Of a DNA stretch of 64,000 bases, positions 54,847-62,957 are shown piece after piece. The notes under the pieces are model-generated. The model searched no databases. It was not told where the DNA came from and was given only the letters and a program-made list of their open reading frames with translations. This DNA is from Oceanobacillus oncorhynchi (GTDB lineage Bacteria; Bacillota; Bacilli; Bacillales; Amphibacillaceae). The stretch is from NCBI RefSeq assembly GCF_000821065.1, contig NZ_CDGG01000001.1:1488001-1552000 (forward strand). The letters are read 5' to 3'. The position numbers were made by a program, and so were the translations under genes. Within the stretch, counting starts at the first letter, position 1. Every line of letters starts with the position of its first letter.

Positions 54847-56067
54847 ATGATAAATGCCAAAAGATTGTTGCAGCGGCTGGATGAGTTAAGCCAGATTGGC
54901 CGGAACCACGAAACAGGCGGCATAAACCGCTTCTCTTTTACAAAGGAAGAACAACAGGCAATTGACCTTGTAACAGAATATATGAAAGAAGCGGGTATGC
55001 AGGTAAATGTGGATGGAATTGGAAATATTGTTGGCTCTTATGGAGATGCGCAAGAAACAGTTATGCTGGGCTCGCATATCGATACCGTTCCGGACGGCGG
55101 GAAATTCGACGGTGCTTTAGGGGTGCTGGCGGCCATTGAAGTCGTGCAAACCCTTCATGAACAGCAGGTTCCGCTTCATAAAAAGGTGGAAGTAACTGCA
55201 TTTAAAGATGAAGAAGGAACGCGTTTCGGTTTCGGACTGATTGGAAGCCGCGCGATGGCAGGACTGTTAAAGCCAGAACAATTACAGAAAACCGATGCTG
55301 CGAATATCGCCATCGAAGAAGCAGCACGGCAATTTGGATTATCCCCTTTTCCTTTAGAAAAATTAAAGCGGGAGGATATCAAAGCCTATTTGGAGCTGCA
55401 TATTGAACAGGGGAAAGTACTGGAAAAAGAAGACTTGCCGGTAGGGGTAGTCACTGGAATTGCCGCTCCATTGTGGTTAGAGGTAACGGTGAATGGAATC
55501 AGTGAGCATGCTGGAGCAACGCCAATGCATATCAGACACGATGCATTAACCGCAGCCAGTGAAATGATTTTGGCAGTGGAGCAATGCTTCCAGAAAAAAG
55601 ATGATTCTGTGGGCACTGTTGGGAAATTGCAGGTAGAGCCAAACGGGGTCAATGTTATTCCGGGAAAAGTAACCTTTACCATTGATATTCGTGATATTGA
55701 TGAGCATACTATCCGTGAAATAGAACAAGAAGTGGAGCAGCAAGTTAATGACATAGCAGCGCGCCGTCATGTCACCGCAGCGATAGTAGAGCTGCAGCGT
55801 GCGAAGCCTGCAAAAGCTGACGAATCCCTGCAGCAGCAATTTGCCGCTAGTATTGAAAAGCAGGGCATCCGTCCTTATGCTTTAGTCAGCGGCGCTGGTC
55901 ATGATGCCATGAATATCGCTGCGGCCGCTCCGGTTGCTATGTTATTTGTCAGGTCGAAGGATGGGATTAGTCATAACCCATTAGAATACAGTTCAGATGA
56001 AGACATTGTGATTGCCGCCAATGTACTTTATGATACGGTTTTAGAGATAAGCGGGAAAAAAGATTAG
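54847..56067 (+). CDS. M20-family N-carbamoyl-L-amino acid amidohydrolase
   Basis: 406 aa, zinc-dependent. Metal-ligand motifs are GSHIDTVPDGGKFDGALG, FKDEEGTRFGFGLIGS and LELHIEQGKVLE, with a dimerisation domain (about 215-330) and GISHNPLEYS at the end. Relatives release amino acids from N-carbamoyl precursors, or act on allantoate. Next to an ATC hydrolase, N-carbamoyl-L-cysteine is the likely substrate, giving cysteine, CO2 and ammonia. Specificity is inferred from context. Confidence 0.88.
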   Translation: MINAKRLLQRLDELSQIGRNHETGGINRFSFTKEEQQAIDLVTEYMKEAGMQVNVDGIGNIVGSYGDAQETVMLGSHIDTVPDGGKFDGALGVLAAIEVVQTLHEQQVPLHKKVEVTAFKDEEGTRFGFGLIGSRAMAGLLKPEQLQKTDAANIAIEEAARQFGLSPFPLEKLKREDIKAYLELHIEQGKVLEKEDLPVGVVTGIAAPLWLEVTVNGISEHAGATPMHIRHDALTAASEMILAVEQCFQKKDDSVGTVGKLQVEPNGVNVIPGKVTFTIDIRDIDEHTIREIEQEVEQQVNDIAARRHVTAAIVELQRAKPAKADESLQQQFAASIEKQGIRPYALVSGAGHDAMNIAAAAPVAMLFVRSKDGISHNPLEYSSDEDIVIAANVLYDTVLEISGKKD

Positions 56068-56198
56068 GACAGAAATATACGCTGGATAACAGGTAGTGGT
56101 TTTTCACCGAAGGGTGGAGAATCACTATTTTTTGTTTAAATAGGAAATAAAAAAGGAACGATATAATAAAGTACATTATTTATGGAGGGTGAAACGAA

Positions 56199-57446
56199 AT
56201 GACAGAGACACACATGCCAAAAGACAAAGGTTTGGATCATACGCTGAAGCTCTTGGATGAAGGGTACCGATTTGTAACCAATCGTTCGGATAAGTTTGAA
56301 TCCCGTGTATTTGAAACAAGGCTGTTAGGGGAGAAAACCATTTGTATGGTAGGTGAGAAGGAAGCAGAACTTTTTTATGATAATGCCAAATTTTCTCGAA
56401 AGGATGCTTCTCCCGGGCGAATTCAGAAAACGCTGTTTGGTGAGGGAGGCGTTCAGGGATTAGACGGAGCGGATCACCATCATCGGAAAGCAATGTTTAT
56501 GTCTCTGATGACAGAAGAAAGGCTGAACGAGATATCTGCTATCATCCGGGAAGAATGGGAGCAGGAAATGAAGCGTAATTCTAAGGAAGAAATACAGGTT
56601 TATCAAACAGCCAAATATGTATTGACGAAATCGGCCTTACGATGGACGGGGGTTCCTTATGAACAAGAAGACATCCCCGAATGGGCAGACCAGCTAAGTG
56701 ACATGTTTGAAGATGCCGGTGCAGTTGGATGGAGCCATTGGCAGGCCAGACAATCCAGATCGAAAGCGGAAGAACGAATAACAGGCTTGGTGGAGAGAGT
56801 TCGCGAAAATACGGCGGAAGAGGTTCGTAAGGATAGTGCCGTGTACCATTTTGCAATGCATCGGGACGTGAACGAAGAATTACTGGATGCTTCTGTTGTT
56901 GCCGTTGAATTACTGAACTTGTTGCGTCCAATCGTCGCAATTGCTGTTTATATAGACTTTGTCCTGCTGGCTGTACACGATTATCCAGAAGAAGCAGTGA
57001 AATTGGAGACAGAAGAAGATTTGCATCGGTTTATTCAGGAAGTAAGACGATTCTATCCGTTTTTCCCAGTTGCTCCTGCACGAGTCAAAGCGGATTTTAC
57101 CTGGGGTGAATATACTTTTAAAGAAGGAACGTTAACCCTATTGGATTTATATGGTACAAACCATGACCCGGCTATTTGGGAAGAACCAGATCGGTTTCAG
57201 CCGGAAAGATTTCAAGGATGGAAGGAATCTCCATTTAATTTTATTCCGCAGGGCGGCGGAGAATTTGACATCGGTCACCGCTGTGCCGGCGAATGGATGA
57301 CAATGGATGTTTTAAAAACGACACTCGACTTTTTCGTAAACCATCTTTCGTTTACATTTATTGAACAGGATTTGGATTATGAGATGAATGAAATTCCGCC
57401 TGTTCCAGAGAGCGGGGTAATTATTGAAGGAGTACAATCGAAATAA
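56199..57446 (+). CDS. CYP152 fatty-acid peroxygenase (cytochrome P450)
   Basis: 415 aa. The haem-thiolate Cys362 lies in GEFDIGHRCAGEWMT. Arg243-Pro244 in LLRPIVAIAVYIDF replace the usual acid-alcohol pair, the hallmark of H2O2-using CYP152 enzymes such as B. subtilis P450-BS-beta (Arg242, Cys363). It hydroxylates or decarboxylates long-chain fatty acids without a reductase. ATGGAGGGTG precedes the ATG. It stands as a single gene before a strong terminator. Confidence 0.95.
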   Translation: MTETHMPKDKGLDHTLKLLDEGYRFVTNRSDKFESRVFETRLLGEKTICMVGEKEAELFYDNAKFSRKDASPGRIQKTLFGEGGVQGLDGADHHHRKAMFMSLMTEERLNEISAIIREEWEQEMKRNSKEEIQVYQTAKYVLTKSALRWTGVPYEQEDIPEWADQLSDMFEDAGAVGWSHWQARQSRSKAEERITGLVERVRENTAEEVRKDSAVYHFAMHRDVNEELLDASVVAVELLNLLRPIVAIAVYIDFVLLAVHDYPEEAVKLETEEDLHRFIQEVRRFYPFFPVAPARVKADFTWGEYTFKEGTLTLLDLYGTNHDPAIWEEPDRFQPERFQGWKESPFNFIPQGGGEFDIGHRCAGEWMTMDVLKTTLDFFVNHLSFTFIEQDLDYEMNEIPPVPESGVIIEGVQSK

Positions 57447-57465
57447 GATTTTTGTTTGAAGCTTG

Positions 57466-57508
57466 AAAGGGAATGGTGTATCGCTTTATGTGATACACCA
57501 TTCCCTTT
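57466..57508. terminator. Bidirectional terminator
   Basis: AAAGGGAATGGTGTATC pairs perfectly with GATACACCATTCCCTTT around a 9-base loop, with T-runs on the plus strand. Confidence 0.88.
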
Positions 57509-57528
57509 CTTTTTTTAACTCTGATAAA

Positions 57529-57783
57529 TTATTTATCCCTTATTTGTTTTAATGTTTCATAGATTTTGAACATAATAATCAATAACTCACAATAAACTCG
57601 CACTAAGAGGCTTCCAATAACAATCGTGAGAAGACCTGAGAAAATAAGTAAAAATTCTTCTTCAATAATACCTGTAAAAATAGTAATAAGGCCGAATATA
57701 ACGGATGCAGCAAGACCAACCCAAAATAATACTTTGATGATAATAGGTGTAATCATCTCTTCAAAACTGAAAAATTTGTTCAT
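57529..57783 (-). CDS. DUF4282 small membrane protein
   Basis: 84 aa. It opens MNKFFSFEEMITPIIIKVLF, has two or three helices with a short acidic loop (GIIEEEF), and ends RVYCELLIIMFKIYETLKQI, all typical of DUF4282. Function unknown. AAAGGAGGAAAC precedes the ATG. It is convergent with the P450 gene. Confidence 0.85.
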   Translation of the reverse strand: MNKFFSFEEMITPIIIKVLFWVGLAASVIFGLITIFTGIIEEEFLLIFSGLLTIVIGSLLVRVYCELLIIMFKIYETLKQIRDK

Positions 57784-58154
57784 AAAGTTTCCTCCTTTGT
57801 TCTTTTTTAACAGTATACGTTAAAGACATCTGGTTTTACAAACAATTTCAGGTGTCTTACGTGTAATATTCATTGATAAAACATAGATGTCTAATATGAT
57901 GATTTGGGTGTGGGTATTTAGTTTTAAATTAGATTTTAATAATCGGGAATATAGGCTTTTATATATAGAACGTGAAACTTCCTTCCTGTTTTTCTGTTAA
58001 ATACCCTAATTCTGCAGCTTTTGAGTTTGAAAATAATTAATTTGTGCTAATGTTAAGTATATACTAAAATACCAAACATTTTCATTCTGTGCGTAATGAA
58101 CGCTTAGGGTAATTCGTTTGATGAAGTATAACTCAAAAAATAAGGAGTGGTAGG
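57784..58154. other. Intergenic region
   Basis: No gene seen in about 370 AT-rich bases. An imperfect inverted repeat (AAAGACATCTG near 57824, CAGGTGTCTTACGT near 57851) could be a regulatory or structural element; its role is unknown. Confidence 0.35.
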
Positions 58155-58967
58155 ATGGAGAAAGAGGATAAACAGCAAGAAGAAAGTGTAGAGGAGGGAT
58201 ATGCTGCATCGATACCTGGTGGAGAGAAAGCGGAAGAGCAGCGTATGGAGCATGGGACACAGCAGCAGGAACCTTCTAATCAGCTTGAGCAAGAGCCGAA
58301 CGAAGCAAAAACACATCTAGAGCAGGCTGCCGGCGAATCCAATGAAGCAGGGCAGAAGGAGAAAACAAAGGGATCGCAATTTGATTTTCAAGAAAGCTTT
58401 AATGAAATCAAAGGAATTGCATTAGACGCAACATTAAGGCCAAATACACTTATTCATTCCGGCCGGTCGATAAAAGTGGAAACCAGTCTCATTATTTTCG
58501 CTTTATTAGCTGTGCTTGTAAGTATTTGCCATTATTTATTTTATAGATATGGTTTTGATGGGCTGTTCTACTTTTTGGGAGACATTAATTTCACTTTTGT
58601 TTTACAAACCTTTGTCTCTTGGCTTATTACTTTTGCGATAGGTTACTTCTCGCTCTATATTCTGCTGAAACAGTTCGGGAATAAAACAATGGAGCATAAG
58701 GAATTATTGACAAAATACGTGGTGGTCAATATTCCGTTTGTCCTTGTGTTTTGTCTCGTGACATTATTTTTTGGCTTATTATTCATTGATTTATTTATTG
58801 TAACATATGTATTTTCATTATTACTTTTCGGCTTTATACATGTTTATTTATTTTTAGCGCTTATGGAAAAATCCCGGTTTGATGTCTTTTGGACATTAAC
58901 GGTATATCAGCTGGTGCTTATTGTTGCATCGTATTTCCTGGTTGGCGTGGACTTTGGAGGAATTTAA
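58155..58967 (+). CDS. Membrane protein with an acidic Gln/Glu-rich N-terminus
   Basis: 270 aa. Residues 1-85 are soluble and very rich in Glu and Gln (EQRMEHGTQQQEPSNQLEQE). A Yip1-like membrane domain follows, with five to six helices from about 110. SFNEIKGIALDATLRPNTLI just before it resembles the linker of Firmicutes proteins with similar membrane domains. Function unknown. AAGGAGTGG precedes the ATG and a terminator follows. Confidence 0.7.
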   Translation: MEKEDKQQEESVEEGYAASIPGGEKAEEQRMEHGTQQQEPSNQLEQEPNEAKTHLEQAAGESNEAGQKEKTKGSQFDFQESFNEIKGIALDATLRPNTLIHSGRSIKVETSLIIFALLAVLVSICHYLFYRYGFDGLFYFLGDINFTFVLQTFVSWLITFAIGYFSLYILLKQFGNKTMEHKELLTKYVVVNIPFVLVFCLVTLFFGLLFIDLFIVTYVFSLLLFGFIHVYLFLALMEKSRFDVFWTLTVYQLVLIVASYFLVGVDFGGI

Positions 58968-58980
58968 TTTATTTTAATCA

Positions 58981-59017
58981 AAAAACCAGAGCGATCTTCG
59001 GATTACTCTGGTTTTTT
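58981..59017 (+). terminator. Terminator
   Basis: AAAAACCAGAG pairs with CTCTGGTTTTT around a 14-base loop, followed by a T-run. Confidence 0.85.
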
Positions 59018-59233
59018 GATTTGCCCAATAAAAGTGTCAGATTCCCTGCTGTTATGTCTTTTTAACTATTTCTGTACAAGGGTAGATATCTCTTCCTGTT
59101 TTTTAATGCTTACTAAAACAAGGCTTGGGCCTATACGGAACGCGGATTGAATAAACCTTAAAAAATGGGAAATTTAAAATAAATTTTAAATCATTTATCA
59201 GAATTTTATATTTAGGTATTGTCACAAAATGTT

Positions 59234-59257
59234 CAATGTTGTAACATTGTATTACAA
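59234..59257. promoter_or_regulatory. Palindromic operator ahead of the TAXI-TRAP operon
   Basis: CAATGTTGTAACATTG (59234-59249) is a perfect palindrome. TTGTAA (59239-59244) and TTACAA (59252-59257) form a second overlapping repeat. It lies about 40 bases ahead of the first gene and is a plausible site for the FadR-type regulator encoded downstream. Confidence 0.55.
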
Positions 59258-59291
59258 GTTCAACTGAAAGCGCATACAAAGGGGTGTTTGA

Positions 59292-60299
59292 ATGAAAGGT
59301 AAGCTATTTTTATTTACAGTACTTATTTTTACCTTTGTTTTATCTGGATGTAATTTTGAGAAGAAAGAAATTTACAACATCGCAACAGCAACCACCGGAG
59401 GTACATATTATCCGATCGGGGTCGGAATGGGGCAGCTTTGGACAGAGCATTACCGGGATCAGAATATCAAATTTAATGGACAGGCCTCCGCAGGTTCTGT
59501 TGAGAACATTGATTTACTCAAAAATGGAGAAGCTGATTTTGCCATACTCCAAGGGTTGATTTCGACACAGGCAGCAGAGGGAAGCGGTATTTATGAAGGA
59601 GACCAATACGAAGAGCTTCGGTCTGTGGGGATGATTTGGCCAAACGTAGAGCATTTTGTATTAATGGAAGATTTTGTTGCGTCTGGAGATATCTCTGATA
59701 TTGCGGGCAGATCGTTTTCTGTAGGCCCTCAGGCAAGTGGAACAGAACAATCTACCGTAACAATGATGGAAGGGATTGAGTTAGGGAAAAGTGATATCAG
59801 AACAGAATACCTTGGATATGATGATACGATTTCGGCAATGAGGGATGGCCGGCTAAATGGCGGATCTCTTCCTGCAGGGGTACCCGTGTCTGCTATTACA
59901 GATATGTATGCAAGCGGGTTGAATGCCGCTATTTTAGAGGTGACCGATGAACAAATGGAGGATATTAACGATATTGTTCATACATGGTATCGCTACACCA
60001 TTGAGGCTGGTTCTTACCCGAGGCAGGAAAAAGATATTGATACGATTGCCCAGCCGAATATTTTAGTTACCACTTCGGATATGGATGAAGAAATGGTTTA
60101 TAACTTAACCAAGATACTATTTGAAAATCGTGAATATATGATTGGGATTCATAATTCCGCCCGGGAAATGCAGGTGGAGACAGCTTTAGAAGGCTTGAAT
60201 ACACCGCTTCATGCTGGAGCTTACCGCTATTTTGAAGAGCAAGGTATAGAGATTGAAGAGCATCTGAAACCAGAAGAGTTAAGAGAGGAGGAAAATTAA
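59292..60299 (+). CDS. TAXI-type TRAP transporter binding lipoprotein
   Basis: 335 aa. A signal peptide ends at lipobox VLSGCNF. The TAXI signature is visible in IATATTGGTYYPIGVGMGQL, with FNGQASAGSVENIDLLKNGE and FSVGPQASGTEQSTVTMMEG. It captures a carboxylate outside the membrane for the fused permease next to it. AAAGGGGTG precedes the ATG. The stop overlaps the permease start (TAATG). Confidence 0.92.
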   Translation: MKGKLFLFTVLIFTFVLSGCNFEKKEIYNIATATTGGTYYPIGVGMGQLWTEHYRDQNIKFNGQASAGSVENIDLLKNGEADFAILQGLISTQAAEGSGIYEGDQYEELRSVGMIWPNVEHFVLMEDFVASGDISDIAGRSFSVGPQASGTEQSTVTMMEGIELGKSDIRTEYLGYDDTISAMRDGRLNGGSLPAGVPVSAITDMYASGLNAAILEVTDEQMEDINDIVHTWYRYTIEAGSYPRQEKDIDTIAQPNILVTTSDMDEEMVYNLTKILFENREYMIGIHNSAREMQVETALEGLNTPLHAGAYRYFEEQGIEIEEHLKPEELREEEN

Positions 60300-62239
60300 T
60301 GGCGAATGCACAGGCAAAAAAGGTAGATATCGAGAAAAATCCAAATGATAATCCAGTTGCAGATCCTAAATCGTTGCGTAATAAAATTATCGCTGTTGTC
60401 GGTATTATCCTATCGGTCTTTGTTTTACTCACTTCCAGTTATCTAAACATTCAGGAATTTTATAGAAATACGATTTTTTTAATCTTAATCTTTGTAATGG
60501 GATTTTTGCTTCATCCGTCAAACAAAAAGAAGACAGGGAAAATATCATCAATAGATATCGTTATGCTGTTCCTGTCGATTATTTCCATTGGCTATATTAC
60601 GGTAACGTATACAAATTTGCATGTGGATCGGTTATCCCAGGCGAATACAGTCGATTATATATTTGCTGTCTTATGTATTTTAGTATTGTTTGAGATAACA
60701 CGCCGGGCTATCGGCTGGTTTATTCCTATTTTGAGTGTTATTGCTTTGCTTTATGGTATTTATGGTGCGTACTTCCCTATTGATTTTGCTCACTCCGGCT
60801 TTACATTTGAAAGAATGCTGTATCGTATTTACATGACGTCTGATGGAGTTTTCGGCAGCACGCTATCCATTGCTTCTACTTATATTGTGTTGTTTATCTT
60901 ATTTGGTTCATTCCTTACTGTGAGCGGTGCAAGTAATTTGTTTAATGATTTAGCTCTGGCGATTGCAGGACAGCGCCGGGGAGGACCTGCCCAGGTTGCA
61001 GTTATTACAAGTGCACTGACAGGGTCATTGAACGGAAGCGCTGTAGCGAATGTGGCGACAACGGGTGCCTTTACGATTCCACTGATGAAAAGTATCGGAT
61101 TAAAGCCGAAGTTTGCAGGCGGGGTAGAGGCTGCAGCTTCTACGGGAGGCATGCTGATGCCGCCGATTATGGGAGCTGCAGCATTTATTATGGCAGGTTT
61201 TTTAGGAATTCCTTATACGGCGATTGTTTTAGCCAGCATTCTGCCTTCCTTGTTATATTTTATTGCTTTGGTATTTGCGATTGATACAGAAGCAAAGAAG
61301 CTTGGACTGAAAGGAATTAGTAAGGAGAATATCCCAGATATCAAAAAGGTACTATTGGAAAGAGGCGCCTTGCTTTTGCCGATTATTGTTGTGATGGGGG
61401 TGCTTCTATTAGGAAAAACGGCAATTTTTGCCGGCTTTGCCGGAATCATTGCTACGATTATCACTTCCTACTTAACCAAAGATAAAACAAATCGGATTAC
61501 CTTCTCTAAGCTCTTTGAGGCACTTATTGATGGAGCCAGAAACTCCGTTCAGGTTGCTATTGCCTGTGCATCTGTAGGGATTATTATTGCCGTTGTTTCT
61601 ATGAGCGGTGTCGGATCGATGCTCGCCTATAATGTCGCAGATCTTGCAGGCGGAAATCTGTTTATTATATTAATACTGATTATGATTACTTGTATTGTGC
61701 TCAGTCTGGGGCTTCCATCAACAGCATTATATATTGTGGTAGCTGTAACAGCTGCGCCGGCGCTTGTCCAAGTAGGCGTTAATCCTTTAGCAGCTCACTT
61801 TTTTGTATTTTATTATGGTGCCATGTCTAACGTAACGCCGCCTGTAGCGTTAGCTGCTTATACCGGGGCAGGAATTGCGAAAGCGAATCCGATGCAAACA
61901 GCTTGGACAGCTTTACGGTTAGCATTTCCAGGGTTTATTATCCCGATCATTATTGTTTATGATCCAATCTTGCTGCTGCAAACGGACGAAGGACCGATTA
62001 ATTATTTCCTATTAGCACAAGCATTTATTTCTGCGATTATAGGAGTTTATGCCCTCTCTGTTGGATTCGGAAACTATATTCGAGTAAAATTAAATATAGT
62101 AGAAAGAATCATATTAATCGGAGTGGCCTTCTTCTTGATTTCTACGAGTCAATTATTAGACGTCATCGGCCTGGCATTGTTTGTAATTGTACTTGCTTTC
62201 CATTTTATAAGAAGCAGGCGGCTCCTGGAGGCAGGATAA
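60299..62239 (+). CDS. TRAP transporter permease, fused 4TM-12TM
   Basis: 646 aa with about 18 hydrophobic segments. The small DctQ-like part (about 25-185) is fused to the large DctM part, as usual for TAXI systems. Signature stretches are GSLNGSAVANVATTGAFTIP, AAASTGGMLMPPIMGAAAFI and LGLPSTALYIVVAVTAAPAL. It is sodium-coupled in relatives. It shares the operon with a FadR-type regulator and glcD, pointing to a 2-hydroxy-acid substrate. Confidence 0.93.
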   Translation: MANAQAKKVDIEKNPNDNPVADPKSLRNKIIAVVGIILSVFVLLTSSYLNIQEFYRNTIFLILIFVMGFLLHPSNKKKTGKISSIDIVMLFLSIISIGYITVTYTNLHVDRLSQANTVDYIFAVLCILVLFEITRRAIGWFIPILSVIALLYGIYGAYFPIDFAHSGFTFERMLYRIYMTSDGVFGSTLSIASTYIVLFILFGSFLTVSGASNLFNDLALAIAGQRRGGPAQVAVITSALTGSLNGSAVANVATTGAFTIPLMKSIGLKPKFAGGVEAAASTGGMLMPPIMGAAAFIMAGFLGIPYTAIVLASILPSLLYFIALVFAIDTEAKKLGLKGISKENIPDIKKVLLERGALLLPIIVVMGVLLLGKTAIFAGFAGIIATIITSYLTKDKTNRITFSKLFEALIDGARNSVQVAIACASVGIIIAVVSMSGVGSMLAYNVADLAGGNLFIILILIMITCIVLSLGLPSTALYIVVAVTAAPALVQVGVNPLAAHFFVFYYGAMSNVTPPVALAAYTGAGIAKANPMQTAWTALRLAFPGFIIPIIIVYDPILLLQTDEGPINYFLLAQAFISAIIGVYALSVGFGNYIRVKLNIVERIILIGVAFFLISTSQLLDVIGLALFVIVLAFHFIRSRRLLEAG

Positions 62240-62243
62240 TAAA

Positions 62244-62945
62244 ATGAAACCGTTCAAAAAAGAAAAGTTATCTGATATTATTTTTTCCCAGTTAGAAAAT
62301 ATGATTAAAACTGGCGAATACGCTGAAGGACAAAAGCTTCCTTCAGAGAATGAGCTCGCAAAATATTTTGATGTCAGCAGAGTTCCTATTCGGGAAGCAA
62401 TCAGTAAATTAGTCTCAGTAGGCTATGTAGAGTCGATGCAGGGGAAGGGAAGTTATGTCAAGCGCCTGGATGCTGCGGATGAATTTAAAGAATATACTTA
62501 CGGCGAATTTACAAAAAAAGAGTTATTTGATCTGTTAGAAATGCGAGCGCTATTGGAAGTGGAAGCAGCAGGCTACAGTGCAGTAAGGCATACACAAGAA
62601 GCACTTTCGAAAATTGAGCAGGCGCTGAAGGACTTTGAAGAAATCACGAGCAATGAATATTCGATTGGTTTAAAAGCGGATTATAATTTTCATCAAGCGA
62701 TTATCCAATCCACAGAGAATAATTATATGATTCAAACCTTTCAAAATTTAGAGCGTGTACACAGAAATGCTTTGGAATATTCATTGAAACTGAATGTAGG
62801 AAAACCTAGAAAAAGAGAAGAGGTTTATAGCGAGCACGAACGTATTTATTTGGCAATCAAATCCCAAAATGCAGCAGAAGCCAAGGAAGCGATGTACTTA
62901 CATCTGACAAACATGCGCAGAAAGTTGGGGGACGACAGAATATAG
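62244..62945 (+). CDS. GntR-family regulator with FCD domain
   Basis: 233 aa. The winged helix (about 6-70) has GQKLPSENELAKYFDVSRVP and SMQGKGSYVKRL. The helical FCD ligand domain has metal-ligand candidates in DYNFHQAI and SEHERIYLAI. This FadR/LldR-like type often senses lactate, glycolate or related acids. It lies between the TRAP permease and glcD, 4 bases after the former, and is likely the operon regulator. Confidence 0.92.
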   Translation: MKPFKKEKLSDIIFSQLENMIKTGEYAEGQKLPSENELAKYFDVSRVPIREAISKLVSVGYVESMQGKGSYVKRLDAADEFKEYTYGEFTKKELFDLLEMRALLEVEAAGYSAVRHTQEALSKIEQALKDFEEITSNEYSIGLKADYNFHQAIIQSTENNYMIQTFQNLERVHRNALEYSLKLNVGKPRKREEVYSEHERIYLAIKSQNAAEAKEAMYLHLTNMRRKLGDDRI

Positions 62946-62957
62946 GTGGGTTAAATA

